DNA from: Colius striatus
Lineage: Eukaryota; Chordata; Aves; Coliiformes; Coliidae
Reading direction: 5' to 3'
Assembly: GCF_028858725.1 (NCBI RefSeq)
Contig: NC_084790.1
Location: 27,941,031-28,005,030, forward strand
DNA length: 64,000 nt
In this document: piece by piece, positions 26,490 to 39,100 of the stretch
How positions within the stretch are numbered: position 1 is the stretch's first letter
How the letters are laid out: every line of letters starts with the position of its first letter
Translations under genes and position numbers: made by a program
Notes under the pieces: generated by a model
Database searches by the model: none
What the model was told of the DNA's origin: nothing
What the model saw: only the letters and a program-made list of their open reading frames with translations

Positions 26490-27033
26490 TATTACACTGG
26501 TTTCTCATACATTTTATTGTGTTGAGAAAGCTTTAAATGTAAACTGTATATTTCAACTGTCTACTGTACTACTTTAAACCCATGAACAACTTATACATGG
26601 TCCACTAAGTCCCAAACCAAGGTTGAAACAATCATGTCAACTGCACACAACCATAAAAAAAAAAAGTCAAAAGTAGGCTGGTGAACAATGTTCTGACATT
26701 TGGTAAGACAAGGAAATGCTAAAACCAATATAATCCCCTCTTATTTTTCCACTGTTAGCTGCTCAGCATGACTAGCAACTTCAGGAGCCTGTTGCACTTT
26801 CTTCTCCTCCTCCTGCTGTAGGCATGCTGTCAGTTTCAGTGGTCATAGCTGATGTTTCAACAAACACAGCTAAAAACAAAAATTAAAAGGAAAAGAATAT
26901 TCATTACTAAGTGTACCCATTCTTTCACAAGCTACAAAGGAAAGACAGTACTGAATGATACATTGTATATCAACAGCTCTTCCTCTGTTATAGAAAATAG
27001 TAAGTAATGTATGAAATAACTACCCTCATCACA
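26490..27033 (-). other. YTHDC2: YTHDC2 3' untranslated region (probable extent)
   Basis: Downstream of the TGA at 27034-27036 the first clear AATAAA on the minus strand is at 26513-26518, so cleavage near 26490-26500 is plausible. A second AATAAA lies at 25808-25813 and could give a longer form. An exon-like acceptor (TTTTTGTTTTTAG) ends at 26871, so a spliced 3' end cannot be excluded. Confidence 0.4.
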
Positions 27034-27126
27034 TCACTTGGCATACTCAATCTGTTGAGCTTTTCCTGCCAAAGGAATGTGGTCCCAAAGCTGAAGCAAT
27101 TGCTCTCCCACTTGTGTTTCCAGCTC
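27034..27126 (-). CDS. YTHDC2: YTHDC2 exon 29, stop
   Basis: Residues 1408-1437 and TGA. '[19 protein letters not shown]' matches the family's last helix; the tail after it ('[11 protein letters not shown]') differs from the mammalian end as I know it. Confidence 0.92.
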   Translation of the reverse strand, partial: ELETQVGEQLLQLWDHIPLAGKAQQIEYAK

Positions 27127-30100
27127 CTAGAAATGAGGGGAAAAGTAGAGAAGTTATTTGCACTGCTGTTATTAAACACGCAGAAAACACGTAGAAGAAA
27201 CTGTTAGATGAACTTCATGGTGGCTGCTTTCAGTCTTTCTGAACAAGCTCACTTCTTTTGCTGTTGAGACACGAATTAGAAATCTCCACAGAGGAAGGTC
27301 TTTTCCTAGGTCTCAAGATGAGATAAACCCTGGCTTGCAGATTGTCGGGGGCTTTTTTTCATTCACTGTAACATGTCAGTTCTTAAGAAAATAATTCTGA
27401 GCAAACACACCACCACCATATACAAGAACATACAGACAATACACTTTGCACTCTCCAAACTCAAGATCATTATTCTCCGTATCTTTCCATTTCATCAAGT
27501 GTGGTGGAGAATGTAGAAAAGTAGGTCACAAGTGTAGACAGTAATAGACACTAACATAAAGCATTTGTTTTTAAGACTTTTTAGGTCTTAAGAGCCACTT
27601 TTAAAACAGGAGCACTGTTAACTCCATCATGTGCTACAGTACGTTCCTTTCCTTGTTCTCACAACTGGAGAGGTTTTGGGGACGTAACAGGGACTGGTTC
27701 TGATGACAGAAAAACCTGAGCTCTAGAATCTCTTGCCAAGGAGACATTTTAGGAGGAGACTGTGAGGAATGCAGAAACTGCCACAGACAACTCTGGGCCA
27801 ACTCTCTTTCAACTTTTTGTAGCTGCGCTTAGCTTTAACAAGTCAGAGAACTCTCCTAAGCTTTAGTCTACCTCAAATCTCGAGATTCTCTTTCATCTTT
27901 ACAGGAAACTCAAAGCCACAATTATAAACAGTTGTTTGGGTGTGATGGATTGTCTGAACCAAGAAAGGCAAAATGAGAAATTTGAAAAAGCTTTCATTTT
28001 TGGAAGCACCCAGCTTGGAATATTTTTTTTTCTTTTAAATGCATACTAAGGAACAAATTGCTTTATCAAAAAGCTTCCATTACTTCAACAGTAATGCATC
28101 AATGAACTGTGATTCAGAATGATGTATATAAAAGGACAGCTGAGATAAATATCAAGGCTAAACAAGCTAATACACAAACCACATATCTAAAATAAAAGAC
28201 AGCTTTAGAAGAGAATAACATTACCTGGCCATCTCTGCTTATTTGTACTTTCTTGTTGTCATTCCAAGGGTTGAGCAAGTGGTGAGCAAACTGGAAAGGA
28301 ATGCTTTCTTTTCTGATCCACTCCACCTTAAACACACCTCCAAGACCAGCGGATCCCCAGTCTTGACTTTTCTCACACCCTATCTCTGAAGCCATTCTAG
28401 CAAAACCCTGGAGCAAGAATCAAAATTTGAAAGACATAATTAGAGTATATGTGTGTTCATGGGAATTAAATAAATGGCTGGACTTCATACAAAGCTTTCA
28501 AATTAGTTTCAAAATTATTCACACACTCTCCTCCATGAAGCTGGATCTTTTAAAGTGTTTACATCTAGAAAGTTAAAACCTAGTACCGTTTGGTTTTCAA
28601 ATTTCCATTTTTTTGAAATTGCCATTTCAAATACGCCTTCTGGAGTTTCACCACAGAGAATGAACATCTCTCAATCTCTCACAACTACCAATAAAGTTCT
28701 TTAGCTTTGTAAGGGTATTGTAAAAATATTTGAGCTGTAAAGAATCAAGATGAATGTTTGTCATGGGTTTGTGTGGAATCATTTCTGGTACTGGGGAAGA
28801 GGCTGTAAAGATGGCTCCTGTAAAAAGTTGCTCAAAAGTCTCCCCAGCTCTGAGACAGACCCACTTCTGGGGCTGAGACAATTAGATGCCTCCACAAATC
28901 ACTTTTTAAGAGGAAGAAAACAGAAGAGAAGGCTTCTTCCTGTTCCTCCTTGTTATTTGTTCTCTCTTTCTTTTCTGGCTTGTGGTACAAGAGAGAAAAG
29001 CGACCATGCAAGGTCAACGAGAGAAGAGAGGAGGTGTGCTGGAGCAGAGACTCCCCTGCATCATGGGGAGAGGACTGTTGAAGCAGTGATTTGTTTGCAT
29101 GTCATAAAAGACCCTGCACCAGGGGCAGTGACTATGCCCAGAGGAGACTGTGTCCCATGGGAGGGACCCTGTATTGGCAGAAGCTGTAGCTGTTGGAAAG
29201 CACCCATGCCAGAGAAGTTCATTAAGGACTGCGTGCCATGGGAGGGACCCCATGCTGTAGCAGGGGAAGAATGCAAGGAGTCACCCTCCTCTGAGAAGAC
29301 AGAAGTGTCAGAGCCCATCTGTGAGAGACTGACCACATCCCCCATTCCCTGCTCCCCTGAGCTGTTGAAGGGGGAGGAGGTAGAGATATCAGGAGCAGTG
29401 AGCTGGGCCCAAGAAGAAAGGAGGGATGGGGGAGGGAGATCTTAAAGTGCTGGTTGTAATTTTCTCATCATCCTACTCCTTTTTTGCTTTTATTCTGTTC
29501 TGTTTCTTGTAGGTGGTAGAATAAATTTTCCTACTTTCCTCTCTAAGTCGAGTACTGGAGTCTGTTTTGCCCAGAACCATAATTGGCAGCGAGCCCTCCC
29601 TGCCCTTGTCTCAATCCACAACAATCTTGCTTATCTTTTCCTCTCATTTCGCTTGGGCCTCCACCATCCTAACAAGGGTGGGGGTGAATGGGGTGCACGG
29701 AGCAAGAGACTGTCGTGGTGCTTCATTGCTGGCTGGGCAAAATCACATCAATGTTCTACTCCATAACAGCCCATTAGTTATTCCTTGTTAGTTGGTGGTT
29801 TTCGCAGAAACCCATTCCTTGCTTCCTATGTTCCCTTTATGCTAACAATCTTCCCCCATAGAATTAAGAGAGTGTAGCTTGTCTTTAGAGAAAGAAGTCA
29901 AGTTGCTTTTATTTCCTTCCCCAACAAAGTCAGAAGAAATTCCAACAAGTATTCATACAGAAAATGAAAGAAGCCTCAAATCCAAGACTGATTCCAACTT
30001 ATTTAGGGATACTCATACCTGCTCACAAACCAAGTGAAACAAAAAAGCCACAACACACACCCATCAACTACCCAGGCAAATGTATGCCAGTTATGACTTA

Positions 30101-33100
30101 GGAGTTGAAGAGATGAAGTTCACTACCTAAATTACCAGCACACAGTACTGTTTTAAGACATGCAATCCCCAGCAGCTCAGGCCAGACTTAAATGGAAATT
30201 CATAAAAGCAGCACAGAAAAAAATAAAGGTGTGAAGACACATTTGCTACAAAAGAATATTAATAGGAATGTTAATCCCACATTCCTATGAATGTCCAGTG
30301 CATTGTCAGAACTGAAAAGGCACAGCAATATCAACCACCTACACTTCTGACTTTAGCATGTCTTCCCTCTGAGCCTACTCTTCTAACAGCACAAACACCA
30401 CACTCCATGTGCAGTATCAGCTATCAGGCTGAAAATTACTTTCCGGTATTACATCTGCACTCGACAAATCATCATACACATCACACTGTAATCCTCCAGT
30501 GGTATCATCAAAACAGCTATATTTGGGCTAGTTCATTGATTTAAAAGGTTAGCTGACTTTTACGAGTAGTTATATAATAAGAGAGCTAGATTAAACATTC
30601 TTTACCCAAAACAACTGAGTTCAGTCCACTCTAGAACAGAGCTAACCTGCAACTTGGCACAACCAGATCAAGGCTACAGATCAAACTGCCTACAAACTTG
30701 GCAAAAAAGTTGTTGACAAATACTTTGCTAAATCTGAATTCACAGTTCTGGATTAATCATGGCCTTGACTTTCCAGCTTCCTAACTTTTAGAAACCACAT
30801 TTCAGGAAAAATATATTTTATTAAAAGTTGTAATGAAGACAGCTATGAGTTTCTTGACTTTACAAAGTTATAACTTGATTATAACTGCTTCTTCACGTGC
30901 AATATTTATTTTGGCATGCAGAGAAAAAAGTAGCACTCCCCTGTTTGGTCTGGATGTTTTTTTAAAGTCTGCTGTTGTTTTAAAGGGCTGATTTAGGGCA
31001 TAATCTGACACAAGATGTTTGGAGGCAATTCAGTCTTAGCCTTTAAGTGGCAAACTGAGTTAGCTAAAAGGGCACATTTCGGAGAAGAATGAAGTATGTT
31101 TCCCCAGCAGCCATACAGATTTGCTTGCTATTCATCATAAAGTCAGAAGCAAAATCTGCCAAGCTACACAATAATTTGCTGCGATACCCTAAACCATCAA
31201 CGAAAGCTAATATTTAGTATTAATTAAGGACTCACCTGAAAGTGTCCAGACCCTTGAACAGAAAATATTAAGTAAACCATGCGGCTTTCCCAAAAGGCTC
31301 TATTTAGTTTTCGTTCATTACTTGGCGTAGTAGACCATATACCCTTCTGTTGAGAAATATCAATGTTTTGTAAATTGCTGCTTTTCATTATGAAGTACCG
31401 AACTGGCATATTTGGTCGTGGTGAAGGAGATTTGGAACCCTGAAAAGGTTAAATTAAATTAAGCTACAACAAAATAAACCTGCCTTAGTTCTACTTTTTT
31501 CCCCACTCATGAAGATAGAAATCCCTTGACTATGCTCCTACCCTACTGCCCCAGATTCTACTAGGAATACAGAATCTACCAAGTGGTACTATCTTAATTG
31601 GGTTTAAAATGTATTTCACAGCTACTTTACATTTTTTAAGCACCTTCCAAAATAATAATTCATTAAGGAGGGGCAGCAAACAGATATAGCACAACAGGCT
31701 TAAATAATCTAGTGACTAATTACAATTCTTTGAAGTCTGATGTACCTTCAGGTGACACAAAATTAACCATTCCAAACTGATTTTAGCCTAAAGCGCACTG
31801 CTCATTTTCACCATCAGGAAATACAAGTTTCTCTCTGGCTGAATTCACTGGCTGAATTTAAAAACTGAAAGTCTTAAGAGGAACTATTAAATCTTGCAAT
31901 ATTTCCATGCCTAGAGGAACAACAGATTTTCCTCTCAGTTATCTAAAATTGCTGCAGTTTATTAATGAAGTATATGCCAATAACCTCATTAAAAATGTAA
32001 GTAACTGCCATAGAAAAAGCAAGCAATCCTACTAAGGCAGACAACACAAAAGTGACAGAGAATCAGTATCTATGTATACTATTACAGAAAGAGAAGAAGG
32101 CAGAATCCAAATAATTCAGAAGTACATATACTGTATACTAATTTAGAAAAAGACATTAATACACCTTTACTTGTTATTGTATACATTTAAAACCTTTTTT
32201 TTTTACTATTTTAGATAGCTTTACCTCAGCAGTCTGCAAAGAATAGTATTTTTACTGTATTCAACTAGCATAACAAGGATATTTAGTCTGGATTTTAAGT
32301 TCCAGAAAGAAATATTACACAGCTTTTAAATACAAAAATCTAAGTCAGGCTCTTGACTTATTAATACCTGATAGCTAATTAAACATACCAGCAAATTTAG
32401 TCTGAAATTGTATTAACTCTGCAGAGTGGGGCAACTTATTTACCTTTCCAGATAGTGGAGAACAGGGACTAGCACAGGGGCTAGGATAGCTACTGCTGTC
32501 TGTAGACTTCACTGATGACCGATCTGACCTGTCATCTGAAGTTCGCTTGGAGTGTAAAATGTTTTTTTCTTTGTACTTCTTTGACTGGTGAAGTGGAGGA
32601 GGCGTAGATTTCATTAAAGCTCTAAAAAGTAAAGGCAGATCCAAGACATACCAGCAGTTTCATAAATGGTCCCAGAACAATTTATATCTACATATCAGCC
32701 TACTGCATGACTACATATATTACAGGAATTCCAAGACATCTGAAACAGTAACTAAAAAAATACTGATCAAGTATACATGTTAAATACTTCTCAACGGTTT
32801 CTTCCTTTTTATTACTAGCAGCAATTCAAGCAATGCATTGACATCTAAATATATTACAATCTACAATCTCTAGAGCTCAAATCCTTACTTTTCAGCATTA
32901 GAGGAGTCATCGGAAAGTTCCGTTTCTGCTGAGCTTTTTCTGTTGTTGATTGACCTCCATGTGGATGCTGAAGGAAATTCTTCCGAAGTCATAGGTCTTG
33001 GTCTCTGACCAATTCCTGAAGGCTGCTGCAAACCTGCTGACTGCTCTTCAGAACTCAAAACAGCTATAATTGCTCTGATAGTTGTTTCATCAACTTGAGA

Positions 33101-36100
33101 CCACGGTTTAGATGGAGCTCGGATACGACGCAGAAATAAGCTATGCCACTTCTGTCTGAGTTGCAACAGCAAACCAGCAGCCTGTAATGAATTTCAATTC
33201 TGTTAAAGACTAACACAAATTAGATCAGACAGGTAAGGGTACCCTATGCCTTTCCTATCAAGCAGCATCCTGCATTCTAAAATGAACAGAGGCACAGGGT
33301 AATAAGGTAATAAGCAACCAGCTGCATGGTGCCCAGTTGCTGGCTAGGGTTCAACCAGAACAGGTAGCCAGAAAAAGACGAAGGCACATTATGCAGACAC
33401 TACCACCTGCAGCCATTACCTTCCGCCTGGCAGATTTGCCAGAAACTGAATCACATGAAAATGGACTAAACCTCCATTTTGGGAAGTTATAAAAGCATCA
33501 GCTTACTCAAGAAGCTTTTGAAGTGTCTCCAAGAGCAGCTGGACTGCTGAGTTTTTCCAGCCTCCCCCTGTGACACAGGGGAACCCCTGCAATGATGGAG
33601 GAAGAAGGATGAGCACTCTCACCACTGGCTGAGACAACTAAGGCTTTCTTGCTTCTTGCTCATGGGTACATGAATTGAGAGTTACGGGTTATAACTTACA
33701 AAACTTTACAATGTGAACGGTGATTAAGTAAATTCATCTGGGCAAAAGCAGATTGAGCCTGTTTGTTGTATTTCTTAATAAGCTCAGGCAATAAAGTTAA
33801 TTCACATAGTACATCATTCTGTAAATTTAGTAAACCCCTATGAACCATGACGGCCATTCTTATAGAAAATTCTTGGTTACCTAAATGTTTCAGAAATGCT
33901 TTTAGGAAGATATGAATATCCTTCCACAAGAATCATAGAATCATAGAATGGTAGAAACAACCATTGAAGTGATGCATTACTTACTTCAGGGTCCATACTG
34001 ATATGGAGCCACTCATCTAGCTTCAGTAGTGCCAAATTAGATGTTTTTTCCTCCATCTCACTATCACTGTTATCGTTAGATAACCCATCCCCTGAATTAA
34101 ATGTAAAAGGTGGATTAACATTTCTTTATTATTTCCAATTGTGCAATAAAAGAACAATACTGTGTTACCAACAATAAACCATTTTCCGTTTAAGACATAA
34201 ACATTTGTAAAACCTCTATTTACTTTCTGCAAGTACATCTGAGTGAAAAACCTTTGCTCCAGTTGGCAGAGCTCAAGTATCCCGACCTGCTGAGGGCATT
34301 GCTATATAAGCACCTGTAATTGATGGTGATGATTCACTTGTAGCTTCATCAACAACTACATACCATTGGAAAACTTTTCCCTGAAGCTGTTCACAAAACT
34401 AAACATTGCTCTATGTTTTATTTCCTAGTAAAACAGGAAATTTAAGGACCCATCAAGGAAAAAAAAAAAAAAAAATATACACACATATGCCTATTAAGTA
34501 GAATTCTTCTTTTTTTTAAGTGCAATTCAATCAGCATAATTATTTTAAGAGTAATGGCTTAATAGAATAGCAGGAAAGCTACAAAAGTAACTTGGGGCCC
34601 TTACTTTGATTCAAACTACTATTTCTAGAGAACTGGTAGCAAGATAAATTACTTCTATTTCTATTCCTACAGCATTCTATTACATTTTTTAAAATAAAAC
34701 TTAAATTATATGCCATATTGCTTCTAGTTAATAGTACAGCTAATTGTCATGGAAACTTACTACTATAAAATAATCTTTAAAATTCATGTTTCAGCTGGAA
34801 GCAAGATGACTATTTGCCATATTGACAATTTTTAAGTTATTATGCAGTTTAAATAATCTGGTTCCAAGTACCAAACAAACTAGTCTGTAGGAAAAAAAAA
34901 ACAAACCTACTTCATTTTTCAGCATTAGTATTGTCTTTAGACATTTTGTTTGTATTTTTTATTTCATTACAAGCAATACTATAATTCCTGAGACTTCAGA
35001 ACTATGTAAGTGTAATTTATGGATACAAATCTATAAGGATTCACAAAACTGAGAAATTTATTATACAGACTAGAACTATTCTCAGACATCTAGAAGAATT
35101 GCAGCTCTGTCGTTTTTAAGAATTAAGCAACACCTGTAATAAATATTCCCAAAAATACATATACCTCGAAAGGATGAAGGTTCCTGCAAAGCATTACTTG
35201 GTAATCTAGCTGGTCCACAGAAGAGTGATACAGTGACAGGTGTTACAACAGAACAGCATCTGATATTTGCTATCCTGTGAGTTCTTGTCATTTCATCATA
35301 TATAAGCCAGTCTGTAGGGAGCGCCTGAATGGCTGCAGCTTGCCCATTTGCTGGGGGAATCTGTGCAAGAGCAAAGAAGACTAGAATATTTTACCCTCCA
35401 CTTGTAATAAATTTTAACATATTTCTTGTTTTATACATCTAGAAATAAATACATAAATATTTACAAACACATCAGCTTATGCACACACAAAAAAAGGAGA
35501 CAGAATTTGATTAGACTCAAATCAACCATATACCTTAAAACAAAATATTCTTCTCTAAAAAGTGGTCTAAAAAAGAAAATCCAATTCAGAGTAGAACTTC
35601 TTGCTTTAAAAACAGTGATTGTTACATCTTTAGAACCATTTCACAATCAGTACTTTTAACATTTTGTTTCATCCCATCAAGAAGGACTAACTGAAATATT
35701 TTTGTATTAAATAATATTGGCAAAAAAACCCAACTGAGAATCTTTATTTTACCGTCAGGAAAAATATTTTCAAAAAACAAAGAGTTCCGTGCACATGATG
35801 CTTTTAAAGTACTGACAACCATGAAGAGATATTTCTAAAATGTTTGATAGTGCTGTTTTGTGAGCTATAGATTTTACCTTTTTATACTGAGGTTGACTAA
35901 GAACAGAGGTAGGATGAAACCGCACTTTCTTCTCCTTTGGTGCAGTCAAAACCAGGTTTTCTCTGTCTACATGCACTAAATTGGGATACATCCCAGCCAC
36001 TAAGGCAGCTTTAACTACAGCCCAGTTTTCAGAATTAGTATTAACATCTCTAATATCAGCTCCTCCTCTGGCTCGAACAAAACCTTAAGAAAGAAAGATG

Positions 36101-39100
36101 AGTTACATTTGCTTCTCAAAAATAAATTTGGAAAAAAAGGTAAGGTAAACTACGAATTTTTCACCACTGCCAACCTTAACAGCACCAAGAAGCAGCCATT
36201 ACACTGAAATACTCCCAAATAAGGGGTTTATACCAATATATAACAGAAATACTTTTTATGGCACAAAGATATTTCCTATGGAATTTATTAGAATGTAAAA
36301 ATACAGGGAAACGTATCTCACACTGAAAGCCAGTAGCATGTGGAACACTCCAGGCACTTCAGTTAGATCACCTGTTCCCGAGCCACACTTTTTCACTCTA
36401 ACATCTGCACCAAGCCCAGCATAAATGTGTACCAGTCTGTTTCAAATTAAGGAAGGAAAACTACACTAGCAAACACTATTCTTTTTACTGCTTGTGCTTG
36501 GTATACATTTGACTCCAAAATAATGCTGAATTTTTTTCCAAGCTCATTACCCGAGGCTCTAAGCTGCCCAAGCAACTGTGTTCTCATTCCTATGATGATT
36601 TCCATTGTGGCTTGAGACAGGAAGTTCTTTTCACAGAAGGTTCTCTCCCAGCCATCACTGCGTGCTTTCTGCCATGCCTGTAAAGAATTTTTTTACATTT
36701 GCTTATTTGATTACTTACATTTAAAAAAACCCTTTTTTAAAAATGACATTTACATCAATAAAACAAACACAAAAGCCATTCTGAAACTAAATGTAACAAA
36801 CCAGATTTTTTTTTTTCTTTTCTGGCTAAGTACTAGTTTCTCTTTATCCATTCCCTAAATTAGCATCACAATCCTTACATTAAAATTCTTATTTTAAAGC
36901 TACCAGTGTAGCGGGATGTAAAGTGGTACTTTGTTGTAAAAATCAGAATTTTGTCAGGCTTGAAAATACAAAAAAAAGATCTGACATATAGTCTTCCCTC
37001 ACAAATTTATTCAGGAATGCCACTAAGCAAAAATAAAGTTTCTACTCCAAGGACTGAACCATGATGATTCTACATCCAACTTGAATGGTACCATCATTTA
37101 CTTTGATAAGTGACCTATTGTGACAAATACTTTTTCTGATGTTGAAGTAATACCTGGAAAGCCCTCAGAAGAGCCATGTGGTCACTGAACGTTCCCGCAG
37201 TAAAACGTTTTCTACACAGCATGGCTGCACGCTTTTGAGAGGCCATTGTAGGCAGGACAAAAGGGTCTCGATATGCCAGAGTACAAGCGATAGTAAGAAT
37301 AGGATCCAGGCACTTCAAAACCACAGCACACAACACCATTTTACCAAGGTGTGGCTCTACTGGTAATTCAGTGAGATGATAACCAAGTTCTGTGAGATCT
37401 TCCCAAGGATCCATGGCATCTATTGTCTGTTAATTTAAAAAAAAAAAAAAAAAAAAAATGGAGGGGGGGTGGAAATTGAGGCAGAGGTTGAACAGACAAA
37501 AGTGATTTACAATACAGGTAGAAAGGACATGAACAATGGACATTAACTAGACTTGCAGCCAAACACTAAGAAAGCAAGTCAAACTGAACAGTTTGAGCAG
37601 ACATTTTTAAGCACTCTTCTTCCCTTAACATCAAAAAATACACCCATACACAAAATGAAAACAGGCAACACAAAAAACCTCAAAGCATCCTCAAGTAGCT
37701 AAAGTCTTAGTACAAACAAAAAATCAGTAAGAAATTATGCTATAAGACAAATATAGAATCAAATACAATTCCCATCTAAACTTATCCATCTGCTGACCTT
37801 AAGCATTTGCACAGCATTTCTCACAATTAAAGCTGGTGGAGGATCAGGAGCTTTCATAAGAAAGTCAACAATTGGACAATTAATTGGAGCAAGAAGTTTT
37901 GTGTGTAGACAAAGCTCCTGCAAGTTAAAAAACAAAAGATTAAGATTGTGCAAAAAAAACCCAACAGAACTTTTCAAAAAAATAATACTATGGTTTGACT
38001 ATTACACAATTTTTGAAGTTATAACTGAACAAGCACCTGGAGTGGCATTCTTAGAAGTTCTGGAGTCTGAAATTCCAACATATTCTGAAATCGGAGCCTG
38101 CTGAAGAGACGAAAACAGACTCCAGGCTGACAACGCCCAGCCCTTGGGAAAAAATATACATGGCAAGGTTTGGAACATTAGAATTCCTTTAAAAAAACAA
38201 AAAAAGAAATGACAAAACATACACACACACACACAATCTCAGAATGAAAATGTAGACGCAGGTCTAAGAAAAATTTATTTAGTGTGAGCCCCATATCAGC
38301 TGACATTTTTCCTGCACATGGACTATTTCTGATGCTATTGAAGTTTGTCACCAAAATTTTACCACAAAACTGGCAGATCTGGAGAAACAGAAAAAAGGCC
38401 TATCTTAAAAAAAGTGATGTGGGTTTTTTCTGTTCTCTTCTTCCTCTTCACATCCCCCAAACACTTGGAAGTTACTATGGAGTAAAAGTTAGAATGAAGA
38501 CCAAACAACTTGTGAGAGGACAGAGACAGTAAATGCCCACATTCATTCTCAATTTCCCGCAGGTGATACAATATCACTGGTATTAATCTAACATATGCAT
38601 TTGTTGCTACATATCCTTTTAGCCCTCTGCAAGAGTTTAGAAGAATATGATAGCAGTCTGTTAAATCATGTATAGGTTGAAGAAAGTGGATAAAGAGTCA
38701 TCTAATACAAGGATGAACAGGCGTTGATTAAAAACTACCAACAGGTAGCAGTTTGCCCACAAATATGTTGTGAAACACCTTATCGGACCCTCTGTCTGCT
38801 TGCTCTAGTAGGAGAAAGAGGAAGCAGAACAAGTTAATGGGATGAACAAATTAGACCTAATGGGATGAACAAATTAGACCTAATCTAAGCTTTTGGAAAT
38901 TACTGAATGTCACTTTTCTACAACTTGGGAAAGTATTCCAAGGAAATACCTTACTCATCTGCAGACAATTGGCATTCGCCATTGTCTAACACAATACTGG
39001 ACTAGGCTAGTAATATTGTCCAGTGTGGCTGCTGTTACACTGTGTACTTTATCCTTAACATACAGGAACAGTGGAAATCCACAAAACAAAATTCAGCATG

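Noticed and set aside
26988..27179. 63-codon minus-strand ORF over the last YTHDC2 exon
   Set aside because: It is in a different frame from the spliced coding sequence; the correct frame is 27034-27126.
33930..33950. CATAGAAT units considered as a plain microsatellite
   Set aside because: Adjacent sequence matches the CR1 3' end, so a CR1 tail explains it better.
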